Shown piece after piece: positions 32,639 to 41,952 of a DNA stretch of 42,700 nucleotides. Every line of letters starts with the position of its first letter. Positions within the stretch are counted from its first letter, which is position 1. A program made the translations under genes and the position numbers. The notes below the pieces were generated by a model that was not told where the DNA came from, made no database searches, and worked only from the letters and a program-made list of their open reading frames with translations. This DNA comes from Micrococcales bacterium 31B (GTDB lineage Bacteria > Actinomycetota > Actinomycetes > Actinomycetales > Dermabacteraceae). The stretch covers positions 1 through 42,700 of the forward strand of contig JAFFTF010000008.1 in assembly GCA_022803075.1 (NCBI GenBank), given 5' to 3'.

Positions 32639-33913
32639 ATGACCACCAGTACGTCAGTCACACCAGCTCAACTCGCCGCCGCGAAGAAGGCCGTCATCAG
32701 TAGCTCGATCGGCGCCGCCCTCGAGTGGTTCGATATCATCGTGTACGCCACCTTTGCGGTGGTCATCGCGGACAACTTCTACCCCGACGCGGGCGGAACG
32801 TTCGGTCTGCTGCTCACGTTCGCGACGTTCGCGCTCTCATACGTGATTCGCCCCCTGGGTGGCATCATTCTCGGTACCTACGCCGACCGCCGCGGCCGCA
32901 AGAGCGCACTCACCTTGACACTCGCCCTCATGATGCTGGGCACGCTCATCATGGCCCTCGCGCCGACCCACGCGCAGGTGGGCGTGTGGGGCGGGGTGAT
33001 TATTCTGGTGTCGCGGCTGATCCAGGGGTTCTCAGCCGGCGGAGAGTTCGGCACGGCCACGGCGTTCTTGATTGAAACGGCTCCGCATCGCAAGGTCTTC
33101 TATTCGTCGTGGCAAGTGGCGAGCCAGGGCGCCTCGCTGGTGCTGGCCTCGGGGTTCGGATACGCACTGACACAGTGGCTCTCTGCAGAAGATCTCAATA
33201 GTTGGGGCTGGCGCGTGCCGTTCTTTGTGGGCCTCCTGGTTGGTCCGGTAGGTCTGTATATTCGCGCGCGCCTGGCCGAGACCGACGAGTTCATGAGCAG
33301 CGAGAAAGAGAAGTCACCGCTTGCGACCCTATTCGCAAACCATCTGGGCCGCGTGCTCGCGGGCATCGCCGTGATCGGTGTGTCGACCATGTCGATCTAC
33401 ATGATCTTGTACATGCCCACCTTCGCGGCCAAGAACCTGGGCATCCCGGCGACGGCGGCCTTTCTGGGCGGCATTGTTGCGGGCATGATCGCGCTGGTGG
33501 GCGTGCCGTGCGTGGGTCACCTCGCGGACCGCGTGGGCCCCGCGAAGGTCATGACCTACGCGGGCATTGCGGCTCTGGTGCTCGCCTGGCCGCTGTTTCA
33601 GCTCATGGTGAGCACCCCGACCGTGCCCGTGATGGTCGTGGTGATCGCGGTTCTCGGCCTCATCATGTCGTTCTACTTCGGGCCCATGCCGGCCCTGCTC
33701 TCGTCGATGTTCCCCGCTTCGGTGCGCGGCACGAGCCTTTCGGTGACCTACAACGTGGGCGTGACACTCATGGGCGGCCTGGCTCCGCTGGCTTTGACGT
33801 GGCTGATCGGCGCGACAGGGTCGCTCAATGCGCCCAGCCTGTACTACATGGCGATCGCCGCGATCTCACTGGTGGGCCTGTATTTCGCGCGCAGGAGGTA
33901 CGGGCAGGCGTAG
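32639..33913 (+). CDS. MHS-type MFS transporter (metabolite:proton symporter)
   Basis: 424 residues, 12 hydrophobic segments. MHS/ProP-like hallmarks: GAALEWFDIIVYA in the first helix, YVIRPLGGIILGTYADRRGRK (loop 2-3 MFS motif), QGFSAGGEFGTATAFLIE, WGWRVPFF and GHLADRVG in the second half. Members take up small organic acids, proline/betaine or related solutes with protons; the substrate here is unknown. ATG at 32639 has AGGAG five bases upstream, and TACACT (32590-32595) is a possible -10. It is divergent from the DUF4143 gene and shares its upstream region. Confidence 0.88.
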   Translation: MTTSTSVTPAQLAAAKKAVISSSIGAALEWFDIIVYATFAVVIADNFYPDAGGTFGLLLTFATFALSYVIRPLGGIILGTYADRRGRKSALTLTLALMMLGTLIMALAPTHAQVGVWGGVIILVSRLIQGFSAGGEFGTATAFLIETAPHRKVFYSSWQVASQGASLVLASGFGYALTQWLSAEDLNSWGWRVPFFVGLLVGPVGLYIRARLAETDEFMSSEKEKSPLATLFANHLGRVLAGIAVIGVSTMSIYMILYMPTFAAKNLGIPATAAFLGGIVAGMIALVGVPCVGHLADRVGPAKVMTYAGIAALVLAWPLFQLMVSTPTVPVMVVVIAVLGLIMSFYFGPMPALLSSMFPASVRGTSLSVTYNVGVTLMGGLAPLALTWLIGATGSLNAPSLYYMAIAAISLVGLYFARRRYGQA

Positions 33914-34022
33914 ACGGGCAATTCCGGACGCTCCGGCCGCGGGTTGGTCGGTCTCATTAATACCGTGGCCGCGCCTGCGGTCCGCGCCTTGTGCGTTGGA
34001 CCGCCGCCAACCCGTCGCTCGA

Positions 34023-35282
34023 CTAGGGCAACTTTGCCAAGTCGAGTTCCGCCATCAGGCTCGGCCTGCGGCGATACTTCGCGCGCAGATCTGCGATGCC
34101 GGCGTCCACCATGGCCAGGACTTCAGGGGGCGCCGCTTGGGCCGCCTTGCGCATCTTCACGAGATCGTTAGCGGCGGGCCGATAGGCCCGCGTGTTGGCC
34201 CTCACCAAGTCAGCGAAAACCACTTGAAGTTGCACCTCGATCCCCGCCATGGGGTCAATGTCGATGTACGCCTCCGCGAGACGAGACCACAGCCCCTGAT
34301 CTGTTATCTGCAGACGATGCGCTGTGTCCCACGCGAGTTGTACGCGACCCAAAACGTTGAGCTCAAACAGCACGAGCTCGCGCGGTCTAGCCTCGAGTAT
34401 GCGTTGCGCCTCATCCTCCGAGCCGCCGCCAGCCAGGCTCACCCAGCGCGCTGCGTTCGAGGCCGTTGGCCAGCGCTCGAACACGGTACGGGCCACCTCG
34501 GGCAGTCGCTCCGGGCTATGCTCTTCGGTGAGCCGCAGCCAGCGCGGCGCCGCCTTTTCACCGTGGTATTCGCGGCTCGCCAGCACGGCCTTCTCAGCCC
34601 ATTCGGTCGCGAGCGCGAATCCTCCAATCTCTTCGAGCGCTTCAGCGACGTGCTCGTGGCCGAGCTCGCGGCCGCCGAGCCAGAGATGGGTGCGGATGAT
34701 GGCCTCGACATCGCGATCGAGCACGGCAAATCGCTTGTCAAACCATCGCAAGGTGGACTCGTCGTGGGAGTACCCACGGTCGCGCGGCGCCCCAGAGACC
34801 TCGCCGCGTAGGGTCTCAACTCGTTCGCGCAATCGCGCGAGGCCCTTTTCGCCCAGCGCAGGAGCGTAGGCCACGGGATCCAACTCGAAATAATCCACAT
34901 CGTCGTCGAAGTGAAACTTAAAGACCCAGTCGGCCAGTTTCAACGGCGGCACCTCGGCGAGCGCTGCGGCCCGCGGGTGAAGGTCGATGAGGTCCCTGCA
35001 CGCGTCGCCAATGATTCCGCTGGAGTCGTCGGCGCGCGCAATCACCCGAATCGCGCTGGCCAGCGCCTTGTGCGTGGTGGTGTAGACCTCTTTCGCGGTG
35101 GGCGTGGTCACCCCCAGGTATAACAGTTCAGCGGGGTTGTCGAGGGCCACCCGCAGCACATCGACGCCCTCATGCATGCGACGCCCTTGCTCGTTAGCCG
35201 CGTAGTACCGCCACAAGTCGCGACCTCCGGCCCTGATCAACGGCAGCACGGCGTCTGCGAGCGAGGTGACTTCAATGCGCAC
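34023..35282 (-). CDS. Unrecognised helical-repeat protein
   Basis: 419 residues, nearly all alpha-helical by pattern and without membrane segments or signal peptide. Leu/Ala/Arg-rich helix pairs (for example EALEEIGGFALATEWAEKAV and ARTVFERWPTASNAARWVSL) look like a TPR-like solenoid. An acidic patch HFDDDVDYFELDP (about 138-150) stands out. GTG at 35282 follows GAAAGGT at a reasonable distance. No catalytic motif found; resembles large uncharacterised cytoplasmic proteins of actinomycetes. The gap 33914-34022 behind it holds an 8-bp inverted repeat (33940 and 34007) too far apart to call a terminator. Confidence 0.7.
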   Translation of the reverse strand: MRIEVTSLADAVLPLIRAGGRDLWRYYAANEQGRRMHEGVDVLRVALDNPAELLYLGVTTPTAKEVYTTTHKALASAIRVIARADDSSGIIGDACRDLIDLHPRAAALAEVPPLKLADWVFKFHFDDDVDYFELDPVAYAPALGEKGLARLRERVETLRGEVSGAPRDRGYSHDESTLRWFDKRFAVLDRDVEAIIRTHLWLGGRELGHEHVAEALEEIGGFALATEWAEKAVLASREYHGEKAAPRWLRLTEEHSPERLPEVARTVFERWPTASNAARWVSLAGGGSEDEAQRILEARPRELVLFELNVLGRVQLAWDTAHRLQITDQGLWSRLAEAYIDIDPMAGIEVQLQVVFADLVRANTRAYRPAANDLVKMRKAAQAAPPEVLAMVDAGIADLRAKYRRRPSLMAELDLAKLP

Positions 35283-35452
35283 GTGGTTTTACCTTTCGAT
35301 GCCAAGAACTGTGGTTTTATCAGATTATCGGGTGGGCGGTGGCGGACGCGCGCGCCACCCGCTGGTAGGTTCCGCGCGGTCGGGTCGTCGGCGGGCACCG
35401 AGGCTCCGATGGAGCTTGCTTGAGAACTGGGCACTGAAGAGAACGGTCAAGA

Positions 35453-35935
35453 ATGTCAAAGCACCTCGAAGTCATCGTTCGAGGCGTCATTGAAGATGGC
35501 GAGGGTCGAATCCTACTGGTGCGGCTGACCCCGCGCGACTGGTGGTTCCTACCCGGCGGGCACCTGGATCCCGGCGAATCAGTCACCGAATGCTTACGTC
35601 GTGAGCTGAGCGAGGAAGCCCAACTCGACGTGCGCCCGTCGGCGTTGCTGGCCGTAGTCGAGAATCGTTACCGCGATAGCGGCGAGGATCGCATTGAATT
35701 GAACGTGGTCCTGGCCGCTTTTGCGGCCGGTCAACTCGGGGCCATCGAGCAGAAGTTGGAATTTCGGTGGGTGACTCGACAAGAACTCGCCACCGTCGAG
35801 GTCCTACCCGCTGCGCTGAAAGGCGTCGCGCTACGAGGCGCCCACGGCCCGGTGGTCGTCGAACTCGATGGTCTCACCGGCGATCCGAATGCGTATGACG
35901 GCTCCCGGCGCATCTCGTGGTGGACGCCCCGGTGA
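35453..35935 (+). CDS. Nudix hydrolase
   Basis: 160 residues. Nudix box at about 36-58: GHLDPGESVTECLRRELSEE, followed by AQL, so the Gly that usually ends the box is replaced by Gln; the catalytic RELxEE is intact. WFLPGGHLDPGES before it is typical. The enzyme would hydrolyse a nucleoside diphosphate linked to another group; substrate not predictable. ATG at 35453. Single gene, divergent from the helical-repeat gene; the 170 bases between them must hold both promoters. Confidence 0.85.
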   Translation: MSKHLEVIVRGVIEDGEGRILLVRLTPRDWWFLPGGHLDPGESVTECLRRELSEEAQLDVRPSALLAVVENRYRDSGEDRIELNVVLAAFAAGQLGAIEQKLEFRWVTRQELATVEVLPAALKGVALRGAHGPVVVELDGLTGDPNAYDGSRRISWWTPR

Positions 35936-35983
35936 CTCGCCAGCGCAAGCGCTGCGGCCGCAGGTATTTCGGCGTGCGGCATT

Positions 35984-36697
35984 TTGAGTTTGAACTCGCC
36001 GATATGCTACCGAGTGTGGCCTGGCCCGGTTTATCCAGCGCTCGAGCCCGCGCGACTCATCGGCCACCGCCCTCGAACCGCGCGGGAACATCGCAAGCAG
36101 GCACCACCTACCGAACGGAGAACCGAAGTTGATATATCCGCCCCCCCCCCGTTAACGTCGAGACGTCGCGGCATCGTTGTGGTCGCGTCAATTCTCGCTA
36201 CCGTCGTGTTGGCAGCGCTGAGTGGCTGCAGTGGCAGCAGTGAATATGCCGCGCAATACAAGGCGCTCTCGCCGACCTACACGCAGGATCGCGCACAGGC
36301 TATCGTTCGCTGTGTAGCCGAGGCGGGCTTCACGGTACACACGAATGAGGGCGGCGGCGTGGGGTACTCCAGCAACGAGGTACCGGACGCCCAGGCAGAC
36401 TTGGCTGACCAGGCCATCAAGACCTGCTACACCTCGTTGCAGGGTGCCGAGGCACCCCTCACCACCACGCAATGGACCACCATTTACCACCTGCAGGTTG
36501 AGGCGAGGGGGTGCTTGGCGTCGCAGGGGTATGACACGTCAGAGCCGCCCACGTTGCAGACCTTTTTGGGGAGCACGCAGGGCAGCCCGTGGTCGCCCTG
36601 GAGCGAGATGAACCGCTACCGACTGCCCCAGGCAAAGGTTGCTGAACTGACCGTGAAGTGTCCCGACCCGCTGGTGTACGCCGCCGAGTTCAAGTGA
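35984..36697 (+). CDS. Lipoprotein of the export operon, start disturbed by a C10 tract
   Basis: The frame is open from TTG 35984 to TGA 36695-36697. The exported part begins with SRRRG (about residue 59), a hydrophobic stretch and lipobox LSGC. The mature part of about 155 residues has three further cysteines (in VRCVAEAG, KTCYTSL and RGCLASQGY). The natural start would be TTG 36129, eight bases after GGAG, but it is out of frame: after ten C residues it stops at 36153. With eleven C it would run straight into the lipoprotein. Alternative in-frame starts (GTG 36014, TTG 35984) put over 50 residues before the signal. The stop overlaps the next gene by four bases. Family not recognised. Confidence 0.7.
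   Translation: MSLNSPICYRVWPGPVYPALEPARLIGHRPRTAREHRKQAPPTERRTEVDISAPPPLTSRRRGIVVVASILATVVLAALSGCSGSSEYAAQYKALSPTYTQDRAQAIVRCVAEAGFTVHTNEGGGVGYSSNEVPDAQADLADQAIKTCYTSLQGAEAPLTTTQWTTIYHLQVEARGCLASQGYDTSEPPTLQTFLGSTQGSPWSPWSEMNRYRLPQAKVAELTVKCPDPLVYAAEFK
36141..36150 (+). repeat. C10 homopolymer at the lipoprotein start
   Basis: Ten consecutive C residues, preceded by CCG, 12 bases after the TTG at 36129 that carries the best ribosome-binding site. One more C would put that TTG in frame with the lipoprotein. Such tracts are prone to slippage in cells and to miscounting in sequencing. Confidence 0.8.
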
Positions 36698-37740
36698 AAA
36701 AACGACTCCTAGCCGCGCTCGCCGCTGCGCTCCTTATTGCCTTCTGCGTGGGTTTCGCGGTGCGCAGTGTGTTCTTTCAGGCAGTTTCAGACGGTGCCCA
36801 GGGTGAACCCTTAACTGTTGAGGCGCAGCAGGGTTCCCTCGGCTTAGAACAAACCCTCAATGCCACCGTGACGTGGGAGCAGACCGGCGCCGTGGCCAGC
36901 GGTTCGCAAGGCGTGCTCACCTGGCGAGCCGACGACTCCCGGTCGTTGAATGAAGGCGAGGCTGTGGTTCGCGTCAACGAAGCCCCCGTGATCCTGTTAC
37001 AGGGCGTCGTACCCATGTATCGCGACGTGTCGCCCGGCATGTCGGGCGAAGACGTGCGGCAACTGCAAAACGCGCTCATTCGGCTAGGCGACTATGCGGG
37101 GGCCGCCGATGGTCAATTCAGCGAGTCGTTCGCAACCGCCGTCGTAGCTTTTCAAACGCGAACCCACCAGAGCGCAACAGGCACCGTGCCGCGCGGCAGC
37201 GTGATCTTTGTGCCTACCGTTCCCGCGCGGGTGCAGTTCGCTGAAAATGCCGAGTTCGGCGCCGCTATTGCCGTCGGCCAGCCGCTGCTACACCTCATGT
37301 CGTCGAGCCCCCATTTTGATATTCCCGTCAGCCCGGCGCAGGCGGCGCTCGTCACCCCGCAAACCACCGTAAAAGTAACCGTGGGCGTGAAAACCTGGGC
37401 CGCACGCATAGCATCCGTGGGCGCCGACGACAACCAAAACCCCACGCTAGCCCTCACTGGCGCCGATGGTCAGCCCTGCGGCACGCCCTGCGCAGACCTC
37501 CCCTTCGCCGATCACGCTCTCGTGCCCACCACGGTAGCCTTCAGCCCCCGGACCTCGGGAATAGTACTGCCCGTCAGCGCCATCCAGTCCGCGGCCGATG
37601 GCGCCACCTTCGTCGTTACCAGCGCAGAAGGGCGCGTGCCCGTCACCGTCGTGACCACCTCGCAGGGCAAGGCCATAGTCACCGGCGCAAGCGCGGGCAC
37701 GCGCATCGCGGTGAACCCTGCAGAGTCAGCGGCAACGTGA
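36694..37740 (+). CDS. Peptidoglycan-binding periplasmic adaptor of an ABC exporter
   Basis: 348 residues. GTG 36694 overlaps the previous stop (GTGA). N-terminal anchor helix (KKRLLAALAAALLIAFCVGFAVRSVFF), then a membrane-fusion-protein-like first part (VEAQQGSLGLEQTLNATVTW), a peptidoglycan-binding-1 domain at about 105-165 (DVSPGMSGEDVRQLQNALIRLGDY ... FATAVVAFQTRTHQ), and a beta-barrel C-terminal half (IPVSPAQAALVTPQTTVKVTV to the end). This layout is that of MacA-like adaptors with an inserted peptidoglycan-binding module. It would link the permease to the wall. Four cysteines are few and two form CGTPC (about 273). Confidence 0.82.
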   Translation: MKKRLLAALAAALLIAFCVGFAVRSVFFQAVSDGAQGEPLTVEAQQGSLGLEQTLNATVTWEQTGAVASGSQGVLTWRADDSRSLNEGEAVVRVNEAPVILLQGVVPMYRDVSPGMSGEDVRQLQNALIRLGDYAGAADGQFSESFATAVVAFQTRTHQSATGTVPRGSVIFVPTVPARVQFAENAEFGAAIAVGQPLLHLMSSSPHFDIPVSPAQAALVTPQTTVKVTVGVKTWAARIASVGADDNQNPTLALTGADGQPCGTPCADLPFADHALVPTTVAFSPRTSGIVLPVSAIQSAADGATFVVTSAEGRVPVTVVTTSQGKAIVTGASAGTRIAVNPAESAAT

Positions 37741-38426
37741 CCCGCGCGCTGCTCGGGCCGACGCACCCCGGCCATACCTTTGAGGTTCACGAGGTCGACT
37801 TCGCCTACCAGCGACGTCGGCACACGGGGCGAGAGACTCTGCTCATTGAAAACTTCAGCGCCCGGTTCGAGGCCTCAAGTTTCACCGCACTCACTGGTAT
37901 CAGCGGTCGCGGCAAGTCGACGTTGCTCTACATTCTCGGCCTCATGCTCACGCCCCTGCGCGGGAGCGTGTCGTACGCGGGCTTAGACCTGTCGCCGTGG
38001 AGCGATGCGGCGCGCTCCCGATTTAGGGCCCGCACCATGGGCTTCGTCTTTCAAGACGCCGCCCTCGACCCCCATCGCACCGTATTCGACAACATCACGG
38101 AAACCGCCACGTACTGCGGGCAGCCCCGCGCCCTCCTGAGGGGCCGCGCAACTGCGCTCGCCGCACACTTTGGGGTCGAGGCTCGACTCGACCACCGACC
38201 CGGTCAAATTTCAGGGGGCCAAGCCCAACGGGTGGCGCTGTGCCGCGCGTTTGTCTCCAGGCCGCCGCTCATTCTGGCCGACGAACCCACGGGCAACCTC
38301 GACAACGAGTCAAGCGCCGTGGTCGTGCAGGCCCTCGGCGATTATGCGCGGGGCGGGGGAATAGTCATTTGCGCCAGCCACGACGACCGTCTCATCTCGC
38401 ACGCCACGAACGTCGTGAGTCTGTGA
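37737..38426 (+). CDS. ABC transporter ATPase, MacB/LolD type
   Basis: 229 residues. Walker [10 protein letters not shown] (54-62), Q-loop FVFQDAAL (Gln106), signature ISGGQAQRV (158-166), Walker [13 protein letters not shown] with Glu183, H-loop ASHDD (His215). DEPTGNLD marks the MacB/LolD/FtsE group. Position 58 of the Walker A loop is Arg where Ser, Cys or Ala is usual. GTG 37737 overlaps the previous stop by four bases. Energises the FtsX-like permease that follows. Confidence 0.9.
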   Translation: MTRALLGPTHPGHTFEVHEVDFAYQRRRHTGRETLLIENFSARFEASSFTALTGISGRGKSTLLYILGLMLTPLRGSVSYAGLDLSPWSDAARSRFRARTMGFVFQDAALDPHRTVFDNITETATYCGQPRALLRGRATALAAHFGVEARLDHRPGQISGGQAQRVALCRAFVSRPPLILADEPTGNLDNESSAVVVQALGDYARGGGIVICASHDDRLISHATNVVSL

Positions 38427-39595
38427 CACCGCAGCCAGCCCACGCAGCAACCTCGGGCCACGCCGCCGCGACAAGTCACCGAGCGACGTCGAAGTTCACC
38501 GCCCGCACGGTCATGGCGCGCGAGGCCCTTGCGAGCGTCAGAACGCAACCGCTCATGTTCGTCGGCATGGCCCTGTGCGTTGCTCTCGCGCTCCTCGTCG
38601 TCATGACCACGACCGGCCGTGCGGTGGCCTTGCGAGAATCGGTAGGTTCGGCACTCGACGCCTCGGGTACCAGAATCGTGCGCCTCACGACGGACCTTCC
38701 TCACGGCTTCTCCCCCACCGCGTTGAACGATCTACGCACCGTCAGCGGGGTCACGTGGAGCGCTGGCCTCGGCCCCGCGGCCGATGCGCGCAACGCCGCG
38801 ATACCAGGTGGTGCTCCTGTCGCGGTGCACGACATCCACTCTTCTCAGCTCGACTACCTTGGCATACCTGCGCGCACGTACATCGCGCCGGTCGCCTATG
38901 CCAACGAGGCAGCCCTAGCCACCCTGGGCATGGACGGGCCGGGAGGTGCCGTAGTTTTTGCGTCGGGCCTCCAAATACCGGTCGTGGGAACGTATCGGAC
39001 GCCGAACGCCCTCGCCAGCCTGGGACCCACCGTTTTCGTGGTGAGCCCTCCCGCTACCCAGGCCACTGCGGAGAGCAGCGAAATAGTGGTCGTCGCGAAA
39101 AGCGCTGGCGCCGTGGACGCCCTCGCCGCGGTTTTGCCGTTCACCGTCGGCGACACCCCACCCGACAGTGTCACGGTGCAGTCGAGCGCCGCGCTCGGTG
39201 AGCTGCAAACCGTGGTGGCGCGGCAGCTCGGCCGCGAGGGCCAACTGCAGACGATGGCGGCCCTCGGCGGCATGGCCCTGCTGGTAGCGGGCGCCATGTC
39301 GGTGTCGGTGCTGTTGCGCCGGCGCGACTTCGGCCGCCGCCGAGCGCTCGGTGCCACTCGCGGTCAGGTGTTTACCCTGGTCGTGGGGCAGTCCTTGGTC
39401 ACGGGAATCTCGGGCTGCGTGGTCGGCACCGGTGCAGCCGCCGCCTATCTGTATGCCAGCGTGCACGCCGTGCCTCCGCTCGATTTCGTGTTCGGCCTCA
39501 ACATTCTGGCTCTGGCCACGCTATCCCTCGCCGCAGCCGTGCCCGCAGCCCTCGCCGCGAGTCGCGATCCCGCACTCGAGTTGCGCGTCGCCTGA
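38423..39595 (+). CDS. FtsX-like ABC permease
   Basis: 390 residues. GTG 38423 overlaps the ATPase stop (GTGA). One membrane helix near residues 45-65 (FVGMALCVALALLVVMTTT), an extracytoplasmic domain of about 200 residues, then three helices (about 290-312, 332-358 and 365-385) around the conserved RRRDFGRRRALGATRGQVFTLV loop. This is the standard four-helix FtsX/MacB permease. With the adaptor and lipoprotein it should act on envelope lipoproteins, peptides or drugs from outside the membrane; substrate unknown. Confidence 0.87.
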   Translation: MTPQPAHAATSGHAAATSHRATSKFTARTVMAREALASVRTQPLMFVGMALCVALALLVVMTTTGRAVALRESVGSALDASGTRIVRLTTDLPHGFSPTALNDLRTVSGVTWSAGLGPAADARNAAIPGGAPVAVHDIHSSQLDYLGIPARTYIAPVAYANEAALATLGMDGPGGAVVFASGLQIPVVGTYRTPNALASLGPTVFVVSPPATQATAESSEIVVVAKSAGAVDALAAVLPFTVGDTPPDSVTVQSSAALGELQTVVARQLGREGQLQTMAALGGMALLVAGAMSVSVLLRRRDFGRRRALGATRGQVFTLVVGQSLVTGISGCVVGTGAAAAYLYASVHAVPPLDFVFGLNILALATLSLAAAVPAALAASRDPALELRVA

Positions 39596-39704
39596 ATGGT
39601 GACCCGCGCACCCGCCCCGCTGCCAGCCGCACCCCCGCTGCCAGCCCGGCACCGGCGCGTCCGGTTACGATAGGCTCGCACGCCACCGCCCGCCTGAGGA
39701 ACCC

Positions 39705-40703
39705 ATGCCCCAGCCCACCCCGCCCCGCCGCCCCACGATGCAGGACGTCGCCGACCAAGTGGGCCTGTCACGCCAACTCGTGTCGATCGTGCTGCGGGGG
39801 GTCGCGGGGGCGTCCGATGAATCGCGCGAGCGCGTGCTGACGGCGGCGCGCGAGATGGGGTACTACCCCGACGACTCGGCGCGGCTGCTGCGCAGGCAGC
39901 GCAGCAGGCAATTGGGGGTGCTGTTTACCATGCGGCAGCCGTTCGAGGTGGACCTCGTGGACGCGCTGTATGCCGAGTCCGAGCGGCTCGGATACACCCT
40001 GGCCCTCAGCCACATGGGGCCGGGTCGCTCGCAGCGCACGGCCATCGACGAATTGATGCGGCAGCGCATCGAGGCGCTGATCGTGCTCGCCGCGGAGCAC
40101 GGCGCCGAGACCATCACGGCGTTGCCCCCGAGCGTGCCCGCGCTGCTGCTGGGCGGTCCGCGCGCCGAGGGAGAGCACGACGACGTGCGGGTCGATAACG
40201 CGGCGGGCGTACGACTCGCCGTGGAACACCTGCGCCGCCTCGGGCATGAGCGCATCGCGTTCGTGGGCGGCGCTCCCGAACCGAACGCGGCGGAACGGCT
40301 CGCGGGGTTCGCGGCGGCCCTCGGCTCCGAGGCTGACGTCGTGACCAGCGATTACAGCGAGTCCGGCGGCCACGCGGCGGCCCTCGCGATACTCGCGCGC
40401 GACGACCGCCCGACGGCGCTCGTGTGCGGCAACGACCGCTGCGCGTTCGGCGTGATCGAGACCCTCGTGCGCGCCGGGGTGCGCGTGCCGCACGACATTT
40501 CGATCGTCGGCTTCGACGACAGCAGCCTCGCCCGCCTACCCTTCGTCGACCTCACGAGCGTGCGCCCCGGCGCCGAGCACATGGCGGCCCTTGCGCTCGA
40601 GGCCATCGACGCGCGCATCACGGGGCCGGACGCTCCGGTGGCCCGCCATCGCGTCGCGCCCACCTTGGTGGTGCGTGGGAGTACGGCGCGGGTGGGCGGG
40701 TAG
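39705..40703 (+). CDS. LacI-family transcriptional regulator
   Basis: 332 residues. Helix-turn-helix TMQDVADQVGLSRQLVSIVL (11-30), hinge region ARLLRRQRSRQLGVLF, then the sensor domain with DNAAGVRLAVEHLRRLGHERIAFVGG and IVGFDDSSLARLPFVDLTSV, as usual. ATG at 39705 follows GAGGAA. It stands alone after the export operon. The two CTAGCACGTGCTAG operators at 42.5 kb have LacI-type symmetry and could be its targets, but two genes intervene. Confidence 0.88.
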   Translation: MPQPTPPRRPTMQDVADQVGLSRQLVSIVLRGVAGASDESRERVLTAAREMGYYPDDSARLLRRQRSRQLGVLFTMRQPFEVDLVDALYAESERLGYTLALSHMGPGRSQRTAIDELMRQRIEALIVLAAEHGAETITALPPSVPALLLGGPRAEGEHDDVRVDNAAGVRLAVEHLRRLGHERIAFVGGAPEPNAAERLAGFAAALGSEADVVTSDYSESGGHAAALAILARDDRPTALVCGNDRCAFGVIETLVRAGVRVPHDISIVGFDDSSLARLPFVDLTSVRPGAEHMAALALEAIDARITGPDAPVARHRVAPTLVVRGSTARVGG

Positions 40704-40797
40704 GGCTGTACGGGTGCAGGCTTGTGGACAACGGGAACGTGGATTGGTGCGGCGGTACTATCGACATACATCGCTCGTCGGCTTTTGAGGGAACACT

Positions 40798-41952
40798 ATG
40801 GAGACTCGCGTGCCCATCGCACCCGAGATGTTGCTGTGGGCCGTGGAACGGGCAGGCTGGGATGCTGAAACCCTACATCGGAGAGCACCGCGGCTCGACT
40901 CCTGGGCGCGTGGTGAGCACCCGACCCTACCGCAGTTGGAGGAGTTTGCTCGGGCAACGCATACGCCGTTTGGCATGTTGTTCCTCCCGAAACCCCCGGC
41001 GGAACCAATTCCGATTCCTGACATGCGCACGCTGGGCGGCGCAACGCTCTCCAAGCCTTCCGTCGACCTCCTTGACACCATCTATGAGTGCCAAACTCAC
41101 CAGGCTTGGTATCGCGACTACGCTGCGAGCCACGGCCTGGAACCCGTAAGTTGTGTCGGCACGGCAAGCGCGCACGAGTCGCCAGATGTCGTCGTGGCAT
41201 CCATTCGACGTGAGCTCCACGAGGCATTGACAGGAGAGACGCCACGACGAGATCGAAGCCTATTTCGACGCGCGTTAACTGCCGCGATTGAACGCATGGG
41301 TGTTCTCGTTAAGGTGAGCGGGATCGTCGGCACCAACACGCGCAGGCCCCTGGACTACCTCGAGTTTCGTGGATTCACCCTGGCGGACGAATGGGCGCCG
41401 CTCATATTCATCAACGCCACCGACACCATGTCGGGTCAAATTTTTACTTTGATCCACGAGTTGGCTCACGTTTTTCTTGGGGGCAGCGCGCTGTCCGACG
41501 CAGTGCCCGGTAATGAACATTCGTCGGCGACAGAAGCATGGTGCAACCAGGTAGCCGCCGATGTCTTGGCCCATCGACGCGAAGTGGGTACGGCCTTCAG
41601 AGGCCATCGCGACCGTGAAAACCTTGAGCCTTTAGCCGATGCTTTCGGCGTGAGCACGCTGGTTATTTTGCTGCAGCTGCGGCTCGGAGAATTCGTTACC
41701 GACCGCGAGTTTGAGGCGCTGTGGGAGGTCGAAAATCATCGCCTGAGCCAGCTTGCAGTTGTCCGCGAGTCGCGCCCGTCGGGAGGAAATTACTACGCCA
41801 CCCAGGTTGTGAGGCTGAGCGCAACGTTTGCACGGGCCGTAGTCTCTAGCGCCCTCGAGGGCAGCACGGGCTACGGGGACGCCATGAGCATGGTGGGTAC
41901 ACGCAAGCCAGACGTATTTCGCAGGCTGGCTGAAACTCTTGGCGTGCGTTGA
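40798..41952 (+). CDS. ImmA/IrrE-type metalloprotease (antitoxin-like)
   Basis: 384 residues. The N-terminal 70 residues resemble an XRE-like helical region (LLWAVERAGWDAETL, PTLPQLEEFARATHTPFGMLFLP), the usual lead-in of this group. The zinc motif HELAH is at 220-224 with probable third ligand Glu246 in EAWCNQVAAD. Such proteins cleave repressors or act as the antitoxin-side partner of adjacent toxins. ATG at 40798 has GAGGGAA upstream; TACTAT (40756-40761) is a possible -10. The stop TGA shares its last base with the start of the PIN gene. GC content is slightly below the surroundings. Confidence 0.85.
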   Translation: METRVPIAPEMLLWAVERAGWDAETLHRRAPRLDSWARGEHPTLPQLEEFARATHTPFGMLFLPKPPAEPIPIPDMRTLGGATLSKPSVDLLDTIYECQTHQAWYRDYAASHGLEPVSCVGTASAHESPDVVVASIRRELHEALTGETPRRDRSLFRRALTAAIERMGVLVKVSGIVGTNTRRPLDYLEFRGFTLADEWAPLIFINATDTMSGQIFTLIHELAHVFLGGSALSDAVPGNEHSSATEAWCNQVAADVLAHRREVGTAFRGHRDRENLEPLADAFGVSTLVILLQLRLGEFVTDREFEALWEVENHRLSQLAVVRESRPSGGNYYATQVVRLSATFARAVVSSALEGSTGYGDAMSMVGTRKPDVFRRLAETLGVR

